Below, piece by piece: positions 57,846-64,000 of a stretch of 64,000 nt of DNA. The stretch lies in contig NZ_JOEE01000001.1 of NCBI RefSeq assembly GCF_000720925.1, forward strand, positions 62,001 to 126,000, read 5' to 3'. Each line of letters starts with the position of its first letter. Positions within the stretch are counted from its first letter, which is position 1. Below the pieces are notes generated by a model, which was not told the origin of the DNA, made no database searches, and saw only the letters and a program-made list of their open reading frames with translations. The position numbers were made by a program, and so were the translations under genes. The stretch comes from Phycicoccus jejuensis (lineage in GTDB: Bacteria > Actinomycetota > Actinomycetes > Actinomycetales > Dermatophilaceae).

Positions 57846-57898
57846 GCAGGACGCGCCGCCTGCGAGCCGGCGCACACGGCGTGTCCTGTTCACTCGAC
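57837..57898. repeat. Palindrome spanning the TIGR03086 stop codon
   Basis: The 22-base arms 57837-57858 and 57877-57898 (outer GTCGAGTGAGCAGGAC and complement) differ at only two sites, both G-T wobbles. The left arm includes the stop codon. It lies between convergent genes and would work as a bidirectional terminator. Confidence 0.8.
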
Positions 57899-57940
57899 GG
57901 GTGGGAGGGGCCGAGGAGCCGACGGATGCCGGGGTGCGGT

Positions 57941-58006
57941 CGGCGGGGTGGCGGGCCGGTGGCGTCAGCGGGCCGGCGGGGTGGCGGACCGGTGGCGTCA
58001 GCGGGC
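57941..58006. repeat. 33-bp tandem duplication over the pxpC stop
   Basis: Two 33-base copies, 57941-57973 and 57974-58006, differ at one base. The right copy contains the pxpC stop (57998-58000); the left copy repeats the last codons and stop downstream of the gene. It looks like a recent slippage duplication of the gene end. Confidence 0.85.
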
Positions 58007-58882
58007 CGGGGTCGTGACCGCGCGCAGGCGCACGGCCTGTCCGGGGCGCAGCTGGGCGGCGCGATCGGCCGAGGCCTCGGTCAGCACGGCGACGACCGGG
58101 TAGCCGCCGGTCACCGGGTGGTCGGCGAGGAACACGACGGCCTCGCCGCCGGGCGGCAGCTGAACCGCGCCGCGCACCATGCCCTCGCTCGGCAGCTCGT
58201 CGCCCGCGTGCTCCGGGAGGCGCTCGACCGGGGCGTCGACCGGCCGCAGCCGCACCCCGACCCGGTCGCTGTCCGGGCCGACGACCCAGCCGCCCCGGGT
58301 CATCGAAGCGAGACCGCCGACCCACGAGGCGCGCGGCCCGGGCAGCACGTCGAGGACGACCTCGCCGGGGGCCGGAGGCGGCACCACGGCGTGGTCGACG
58401 TGCGGGAAGGTCGCCGGCGCGGGTCCGACCGGCAGGACGTCCCCGGGCCGCACCGGGGCCGGGCCGATCCCGGACAGGACGTCGGTCGAGCGCGAGCCGA
58501 GCGCCGCCGGCACGTCGAGGCCACCGCGCACCGCGAGGTAGGAGCGCAGGCCGGCGGTGGGCGCGCCGAGGGCCAGCTCGGCGCCGTCGCGCAGCTCCAG
58601 CACGGCGGCGTGGGGCGCCGGCCGGCCGCCGACCACGAGCGGTCCCACCGCCCCGGTGACGGCGACGAGCACGCGGCCCCGCGCCCGGACGACGAGTCCG
58701 CCGAGCAGCACCTCGAGCGCCGCCGGGTCGTCCCGGTGCCCGACGAGCCGGCAGGCCAGCCGGTACGCGCCGCGGTCGGCGGCCCCGGACCGGCCCACCC
58801 CGACCGCGGCGAGCCCCGGCCGCCCGGCGTCCTCGAGCAGCACCTGCGCCCCCGTGCGCACGACCTCGAGCGCGGACGTCAT
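57998..58882 (-). CDS. pxpC: 5-oxoprolinase subunit C (biotin-dependent carboxylase-like)
   Basis: A 294-residue protein of the KipA/AHS2 family. Visible phrases are EVVRTGAQVLLEDAGRPGLAAVGVGRSGAAD at the start, LRSYLAVRGGLDVPAALGSRSTD in the middle and the C-terminal PVTGGYPVVAVL. Together with PxpA and PxpB it forms the ATP-dependent 5-oxoprolinase that opens pyroglutamate to glutamate. The ATG at 58882 overlaps the pxpB stop as ATGA. Its 3' end carries a 33-bp tandem duplication. It lies at the end of the pxpABC operon. Confidence 0.93.
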   Translation of the reverse strand: MTSALEVVRTGAQVLLEDAGRPGLAAVGVGRSGAADRGAYRLACRLVGHRDDPAALEVLLGGLVVRARGRVLVAVTGAVGPLVVGGRPAPHAAVLELRDGAELALGAPTAGLRSYLAVRGGLDVPAALGSRSTDVLSGIGPAPVRPGDVLPVGPAPATFPHVDHAVVPPPAPGEVVLDVLPGPRASWVGGLASMTRGGWVVGPDSDRVGVRLRPVDAPVERLPEHAGDELPSEGMVRGAVQLPPGGEAVVFLADHPVTGGYPVVAVLTEASADRAAQLRPGQAVRLRAVTTPAR

Positions 58883-59532
58883 CCGTCCACCGCCACGAAG
58901 CGGACGAGCCCACCAGGGCGCAGCAGCGCGGGCGGCTCGCGCTCGGCGTCCCACAGCACGACGTCCGTCGTGCCGACGAGTCGCCAGCCGCCGGGCGAGG
59001 CGCGCGGGTAGACGCCGGAGAACTCCCCGGCCAGCCCGACCGACCCCGCCGGCACCGAGGGGCGCGGGGCGTCGCGGCGCGGCACGCGCAGCCGCGGGTC
59101 GCCGCCGACGAGGTAGGCGAACCCCGGCGCGAACCCGCCGAAGGCGACGCGCCAGGGCGTGCCGGTGTGCGCGGCGACGACCTCCCCGGCGGTCAGGCCG
59201 GTCAGCCGGGCCACGTCGTCGAGGTCCGGCCCGTCGTAGCGCACCGGCACCTCGACGAGGTCGCCGTCGGTGGGGGTCGAGGCGTCGGCGTGGACGACCG
59301 CGGCCAGTCGGCGCACGGCATCCGCGACGGGGGCCGGGTCGAGGCGGTCGCCGACGAGGAGGAGGGTCCGGGCGGCGGGGACGACGTCGGTCACGCCCGA
59401 CCACGGCGCGCCGCCTCGGGCGACCGCGGCCCGGACCGCGACGGCCAGCGCGAGGACCTCGGCCAGGCCGGGCGCCTCGACGAGGACGGCGTGCTCCCCG
59501 GCGGGCAGGATCCGCACGGGGACGCCGCTCAC
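58879..59532 (-). CDS. pxpB: 5-oxoprolinase subunit B
   Basis: A 217-residue protein of the KipI/AHS1 family. The N-terminus VRILPAGEHAVLVEAPGLAEVLALA is family-typical, followed by VPVRYDGPDLDDVARLTGLTAGEVVAAHTGTPWRVAFGGFAPGFAYL and the Pro-rich VPAGSVGLAGEFSGVYPRASPGGWRLVG ending. It works with PxpC and PxpA in 5-oxoproline hydrolysis. GTG start at 59532 overlaps the pxpA stop as GTGA. The earlier annotation of such genes as allophanate hydrolase or sporulation-kinase inhibitor reflects homology only. Confidence 0.93.
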   Translation of the reverse strand: MSGVPVRILPAGEHAVLVEAPGLAEVLALAVAVRAAVARGGAPWSGVTDVVPAARTLLLVGDRLDPAPVADAVRRLAAVVHADASTPTDGDLVEVPVRYDGPDLDDVARLTGLTAGEVVAAHTGTPWRVAFGGFAPGFAYLVGGDPRLRVPRRDAPRPSVPAGSVGLAGEFSGVYPRASPGGWRLVGTTDVVLWDAEREPPALLRPGGLVRFVAVDG

Positions 59533-60296
59533 GGCTCGACGACCGCCCGCAGGCCGATGCCGGCCGCCGCCAGCGCGTCGCGGACGGCCTGCGTGACGGA
59601 GACCGCGCCGGGAGTGTCGCCGTGGACGCACACGGAGTCGGGGGCGACGGGGACGAGCGTGCCGTCGACGGCCTCGACGACGCCGTCGCGCACCATCCGC
59701 ACGACCCGCGCGGCGACCTGCGCGGGGTCGGTCACGAGCGCGCCGGGGTCACGGCGTGGCACGAGCCGGCCCGCGGCGTCGTATCCGCGGTCGGCGAAGG
59801 CCTCGGCGACGGTCGCCAGGCCGGCGTCCGCCGCGACGGCGAGCAGGACCGAGCCGGGCAGCCCCATCACCGGGAGCGAGGCGTCCCACGCGACGACGGC
59901 GTCGACGACCGCCCGCGCCTGCCCCTCGTCCACCGCGGCCGTCGTGTAGAGCGCGCCGTGCGGCTTGACGTACCGGACGCGCGTGCCGGCCACCCGGCAC
60001 ATCGCCTCGAGCGCGCCGAGCTGGTAGAGCACGTCGGCGGTCAGGTCCTCCGGCGCGACGTCGATGCGGCGCCGCCCGAACCCCGCGAGGTCGCGGTAGC
60101 CGACCTGCGCGCCGACGACCACGCCGGCGGCCGCGGCCTGCGCGACGGTCCGGCGGATGGTCGTGGGGTCGCCCGCGTGGAAGCCGCAGGCGACGTTCGC
60201 GCTGGTCACGACCCGGAGCATCGCGGCGTCGTCGCCGAGCGTCCACGCCCCGAAGGACTCGCCGAGGTCGGCGTTGAGGTCGATGACGGCTCCCAC
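59529..60296 (-). CDS. pxpA: 5-oxoprolinase subunit A (LamB/YcsF family)
   Basis: A 255-residue TIM-barrel-like protein. It begins IDLNADLGESFGAWTLGDDAAML, the LamB/YcsF signature, then VTSANVACGFHAGDPTTI with probable metal/active-site residues and VRYVKPHGALYT. Later comes VCVHGDTPGAV. It is the first gene of the overlapped pxpABC operon, which scavenges 5-oxoproline formed from glutamine and peptide ends. Start is GTG at 60296. It is divergent from the peroxidase gene. Confidence 0.94.
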   Translation of the reverse strand: MGAVIDLNADLGESFGAWTLGDDAAMLRVVTSANVACGFHAGDPTTIRRTVAQAAAAGVVVGAQVGYRDLAGFGRRRIDVAPEDLTADVLYQLGALEAMCRVAGTRVRYVKPHGALYTTAAVDEGQARAVVDAVVAWDASLPVMGLPGSVLLAVAADAGLATVAEAFADRGYDAAGRLVPRRDPGALVTDPAQVAARVVRMVRDGVVEAVDGTLVPVAPDSVCVHGDTPGAVSVTQAVRDALAAAGIGLRAVVEP

Positions 60297-60405
60297 GGCG
60301 CCGACGCTACCGGCCGGCCGGGGCGACGACCCCAAGGCAACCCCAAGGTGGCGGCGGGACCCTGCCCGGATCGGCGCGCAGGGGCGCCGGGGAAGCGGGA
60401 CGACC

Positions 60406-63400
60406 ATGGTCGGGTACAGCAGCAGGCGACAGGGGCTCCGAGGGCCCGGACTCCGTGCGGCGGGCCGGCCCCGCCGGGGATGGCGACACGTGGTGGTCGC
60501 CGTCGTGGCGGCGACGGTGGCCGGCGGTGCCGTGCCGGCGCTGGCCGGCCCGGCGGCCGCGGCCACGACGGTGGGCGCCGGGTTCACCGTGACCAAGGGC
60601 GACCTCGCGTACATCCTCAAGCAGGTCAGGATCGCCGAGCGGCACAGCACGACGTTCACCGCCGCGGACCCGTGCGGCACGCTCGTCGCGCGGGCCGGCG
60701 ACGGCATCCCCGACGGCGAGCAGGTGCCGGACATCCTCACGGCCTACGGTCTGCGGACGGTCGACGGCTCGTGCAACAACCTCAAGACCGCCGGCACCTT
60801 CCGCGTCGCCGCGGCGGACGAGCTCTTCCCGCGCCTGACGACCCCGGTCTTCCGGGACGCCGACCCCATCACTTCGAGCCTGCCGGTGGGCGCGCCCGGC
60901 CCGACGAGCTATGCGCAGAAGACCGGCAACGTCGTCGACGCGCAGCCGCGCGTCGTCAGCAACCTCGTCGCGGACCAGACCGTGACGAACCCGGCCGCCG
61001 TCGCCGCCGCGGGGCGGCCGGTGCGCTCGCAGAGCACCAGCCCGACGGCCGTGCCCTGCACCACCGACCCCGACGAGTCGACCGACCCGCCGGTCGTCGC
61101 GGACCCGCCCGGGTGCACGCCGAGCCACCAGACGCTCTTCATCCCGAACATCACGACCGACGTCGGCCTCTCGCCGCCCTACAACAGCCTGTTCACCTTC
61201 TTCGGGCAGTTCTTCGACCACGGCATCGACCAGACCGTCAAGGGCGGCGCCACCGTCTTCGTGCCGCTCAGGGCCGACGACCCACTCGTCACGGTCGGCC
61301 CGGACGGCCGCGCGGGGACCGGTGACGAGGTCCCGCCGTCGCGCCGGTTCATGGTCCTCACCCGGGCCCGCAACCAGAAGGGCGACGACGGCGTGCTCGG
61401 CACCGCCGACGACGTCCAGGAGGCCGCGAACACCGACACCCCGTGGATCGACCAGAGCCAGACCTACACCTCGCACGCCTCGCACCAGGTCTTCCTGCGC
61501 GAGTACCGCGCGGCCACCGGCCCGGTCGGCCCGACCAGCCCCGCGGCCGTCGCCACCGGCCGTCTGCTCGACGGCCTCCCCGCCGGTCAGACCTACACGG
61601 GCTCACCGGACATGACCGGCGGCGAGTCGAGCTGGGCCGCGGTCAAGCGCCAGGCCCGCGAGCTGCTCGGCCTCGAGCTGTCCGACCGGGACGTGCTGGA
61701 CGTGCCGATGCTCGCCGTCGACCCCTACGGCAACTTCCTCCCGGGCCCGGCCCGCGGCCTGCCGCAGTACGTGACCGCGAGCGGGCTCGTCGAGGGCGAC
61801 ACCACGAACCCGGTGCCGGTCCCCACCGACGTCGCGCACTTCGACACCCCGTTCCTCACCGACATCGCGCACGCCGCCGACCCGTCGCAGGTCGACACCG
61901 ACCACGACGGCGCGCCGGACTCCTGGCCGACGCCCGACCCCGACGACGTCGTCACCGCCGGGCCGACCGCGCCGGGCACCTACGACGACGAGCTCCTCGC
62001 GTCGCACGCCGCCTGCGGCGACGGCCGCTGCAACGAGAACATCGCGCTCACTGCGGTGCACCAGGTCTTCCACTCCGAGCACAACCGGCTCGTCGACGCC
62101 ATCCGCGCCACCCTCGAGGGCGACACGACCGCCGCCGGGCGCGCCGCGCTCGCCCAGTGGCAGGCGGTCGGTGTCGCCGGTGAGAACGGCACGGGGTCGT
62201 GGACCTACGGCCAGCGGCTCTTCCAGGCCGCCCGCTTCGTCGACGAGATGGAGTACCAGCACCTCGTCTTCGAGGAGTTCGGCCGCAAGGTGCAGCCGGC
62301 CATCCGTCCGTTCCACGTGTACTCACCGGACGTGAACCCCGCCATCAGCGCCGAGTTCGCGCACGCGGTCTACCGGTTCGGCCACTCGATGCTCGACGAG
62401 ACCGTCTCGCGCCACGTCGTGGCCGCCGACGGCTCGATGACGGACACCTCGCTGCCCCTGCTCGACGCCTTCCTCTCGCCGCCGACGCTCTACGACGGCG
62501 GTCCGGTGGGCACGCTGACCGCGAAGCAGGGCGCGGGCGCGGTCTTCATGGGCTCGTCGGACCAGACCGGCAACGAGATCGACGAGTTCGTCACCGAGAC
62601 CCTGCGCAACAACCTCCTGGGTCTCCCGCTCGACCTCGCGACGCTCAACATCACGCGGGCCCGCGACGCCGGCGTCCCCCCGCTCAACGACGTCCGACGG
62701 CAGATCTTCGACCGGACGCACGACGCCGCGCTGACGCCCTACGAGAGCTGGAGCGACCTCGGCCAGCACCTCAAGCACCCCGAGTCGCTCGTCAACTTCG
62801 TCGCGGCCTACGGCACGCACCCGACGATCCTGGCCGCCACCACGACGGCGGCCCGACGTGACGCCGCCCGGGCGCTCGTCGACCCGACACCGACCGACGT
62901 GGTCCCGGCCGACGCCGCGGACTTCATGTTCGGCACGGGTGACTGGGCCAGCACGTCCGCCGGCGTGACGACCACCGGGCTCGATGACGTCGACCTGTGG
63001 ATCGGCGGGCTCGCCGAGCTGACGAACCTCAACGGCGGCATGCTGGGCAGCACGTTCAACTACGTCTTCCAGAACCAGATGGAGGACCTCCAGGACCACG
63101 ACCGGCTCTACTACCTGGCCCGGACCCCCGGCATGAACCTGCGCACGCAGCTCGAGGGGAACTCCTTCTCCGAGATCATCATGCGCAACACCGACGGGAC
63201 GCGGACGCTCAAGGCCGACGCCTTCGCCCGGGCTGACTGCAAGTTCGAGCTCGCGAACCTCGCGGGCACCCCGGCGGGCTACGCGGCGGGCGGTTCCACC
63301 GTGGCCGACGACCCGGCCTCGGAGTGCAACGAGACCAAGCTGCTGCTGCGGCGGCCCGACGGCACCATCCAGTACCGCTCGGTCAACACCGTCGACCCGC

Positions 63401-64000
63401 CCGGCATCAACGGCCAGGCCGTCTACGACGGGACCTCCGGCGCCGACCGCGTCGCGGGTGGCGTGGACAACGACACCTTCTGGGGTGGCGACGGGCCGGA
63501 CGTCATCGAGGGTGGTGGTGGTGACGACGTGGCCCTCGGCGGCAACGGCAACGACATCATCACCGACACCGACGGCGCCGACGTGCCCAAGGGCGGTCCG
63601 GGCAACGACGCGATCGACGCCGGCCCCGGGGACGACATCGTCCACGGCAACGACGGCGACGACCTGCTCAACGGCGGGGCGAACGACAACGAGATCTTCG
63701 CCGGTCCCGGCAACGACCTCGTGATCGCCGGCCAGGGCGCCGACGCCGTCTTCGGTGGCGGTGGCGACGACTGGATCCAGGGCGGCACGGGGCAGGACCT
63801 GCTCCAGGGCGACCACGGCGCGCCGTTCTTCGACGACCCGGCCGAGACGGCCCCCGGCAACGACGTCTTCGTCGGCCAGGTCGGCGAGAACGACTACGAC
63901 GCCGAGGGCGGCGACGACATCATGTCGCAGAACGCGGCGGTCGACCGCAACGCCGGCTCCGGTGGCTTCGACTGGGCCATCCACCAGTACGACACCGTCG
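60406..64000 (+). CDS. Animal-type haem peroxidase with RTX-like calcium repeats (partial)
   Basis: An open frame of 1198 codons that runs off the window. A Sec signal of about 53 residues (basic start, hydrophobic VVVAVVAATVAGGAVPALA, end AAAA) shows export. The peroxidase core has distal FGQFFDHGID (266-275) with Asp271 and His272, GDGRCNENIALTAVHQVF with the catalytic-type Arg541 and the haem-ester Glu544, SEHNRL, and the proximal His660 in YRFGHSMLDE. From about residue 1015 there are at least six glycine/aspartate-rich nonapeptide-like repeats (GGDGPDVIEGGGGDD, GGNGNDII, GGPGNDAI) that bind calcium in RTX proteins. Manganese or iodide oxidation are possible roles; neither is shown. The ATG at 60406 follows GGAAGCGGGA. 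Confidence 0.9.
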   Translation, partial: MVGYSSRRQGLRGPGLRAAGRPRRGWRHVVVAVVAATVAGGAVPALAGPAAAATTVGAGFTVTKGDLAYILKQVRIAERHSTTFTAADPCGTLVARAGDGIPDGEQVPDILTAYGLRTVDGSCNNLKTAGTFRVAAADELFPRLTTPVFRDADPITSSLPVGAPGPTSYAQKTGNVVDAQPRVVSNLVADQTVTNPAAVAAAGRPVRSQSTSPTAVPCTTDPDESTDPPVVADPPGCTPSHQTLFIPNITTDVGLSPPYNSLFTFFGQFFDHGIDQTVKGGATVFVPLRADDPLVTVGPDGRAGTGDEVPPSRRFMVLTRARNQKGDDGVLGTADDVQEAANTDTPWIDQSQTYTSHASHQVFLREYRAATGPVGPTSPAAVATGRLLDGLPAGQTYTGSPDMTGGESSWAAVKRQARELLGLELSDRDVLDVPMLAVDPYGNFLPGPARGLPQYVTASGLVEGDTTNPVPVPTDVAHFDTPFLTDIAHAADPSQVDTDHDGAPDSWPTPDPDDVVTAGPTAPGTYDDELLASHAACGDGRCNENIALTAVHQVFHSEHNRLVDAIRATLEGDTTAAGRAALAQWQAVGVAGENGTGSWTYGQRLFQAARFVDEMEYQHLVFEEFGRKVQPAIRPFHVYSPDVNPAISAEFAHAVYRFGHSMLDETVSRHVVAADGSMTDTSLPLLDAFLSPPTLYDGGPVGTLTAKQGAGAVFMGSSDQTGNEIDEFVTETLRNNLLGLPLDLATLNITRARDAGVPPLNDVRRQIFDRTHDAALTPYESWSDLGQHLKHPESLVNFVAAYGTHPTILAATTTAARRDAARALVDPTPTDVVPADAADFMFGTGDWASTSAGVTTTGLDDVDLWIGGLAELTNLNGGMLGSTFNYVFQNQMEDLQDHDRLYYLARTPGMNLRTQLEGNSFSEIIMRNTDGTRTLKADAFARADCKFELANLAGTPAGYAAGGSTVADDPASECNETKLLLRRPDGTIQYRSVNTVDPPGINGQAVYDGTSGADRVAGGVDNDTFWGGDGPDVIEGGGGDDVALGGNGNDIITDTDGADVPKGGPGNDAIDAGPGDDIVHGNDGDDLLNGGANDNEIFAGPGNDLVIAGQGADAVFGGGGDDWIQGGTGQDLLQGDHGAPFFDDPAETAPGNDVFVGQVGENDYDAEGGDDIMSQNAAVDRNAGSGGFDWAIHQYDTV

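Overview
The window is very GC-rich double-stranded bacterial DNA, densely packed with genes on both strands. Many start codons are GTG, and coupled genes often overlap as GTGA or ATGA. The gene content points to an actinobacterium, most likely a Micrococcales member of the Intrasporangiaceae/Dermatophilaceae type. The markers are an intein-free DnaB, an ECF sigma factor with a SnoaL tail next to a TIGR03086 protein, an NrtR-type NAD regulator, a YbdK-like carboxylate-amine ligase and an F420-type nitroreductase. The family assignment is inference. No rRNA, tRNA, CRISPR array or insertion-sequence transposase was recognised.

Layout. 1-6118 (minus): a nucleoside salvage block. A tightly overlapped set (thioinosine/nucleoside phosphorylase, MTA/SAH deaminase, DUF985 cupin, SDR) lies upstream of a BMP-type nucleoside-binding lipoprotein and two ABC permeases; no ATPase gene lies between lipoprotein and permeases. 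6192-12692 (plus): a gamma-glutamyltransferase-like protein, a large secreted subtilase and a MATE exporter. 12797-18382: CoA transferase, DUF2277, dnaB behind a 387-base leader with DnaA-box-like sites, an alarmone synthetase and a beta-propeller lipoprotein. 18510-25914: single metabolic and membrane genes, among them a transglycosylase-like protein without a visible export signal. 25977-28856: a 51-bp tandem repeat array precedes the NAD salvage operon pncB-pncA-nrtR. 28864-35904: YibE/F membrane protein, arginine deiminase, APH-like kinase, GCS2-type ligase and small membrane or DUF genes. 36005-40753 (minus): glpD, epimerase, SDR, F420-type oxidoreductase and a glyoxalase-fold protein.

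40817-43365: a TetR repressor fused to a DUF429 domain faces a quinone-reductase-like gene across two near-identical operators. 43316-48955: a secreted zinc metalloprotease, then dctA divergent from a CitA/CitB-type two-component system. 49122-56088: a YdeP-like molybdopterin oxidoreductase, a TetR/MFS pair with palindromic operators, a PNPOx-fold protein and a second MFS exporter. 56206-57845: ECF sigma factor plus TIGR03086 partner. 57998-60296 (minus): the 5-oxoprolinase operon pxpABC. 60406 to the end (plus): an animal-type haem peroxidase with RTX-like calcium repeats, open at the window end.

The most unusual non-coding signal is a set of long intergenic palindromes. Several share sequence at distant sites (12.7 and 38.8 kb; 16.2 and 37.8 kb; 51.6 and 54.5 kb). 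Some keep conserved flanks while the stem sequence changes and stays complementary. They resemble a dispersed palindromic element family or a reused bidirectional terminator module.
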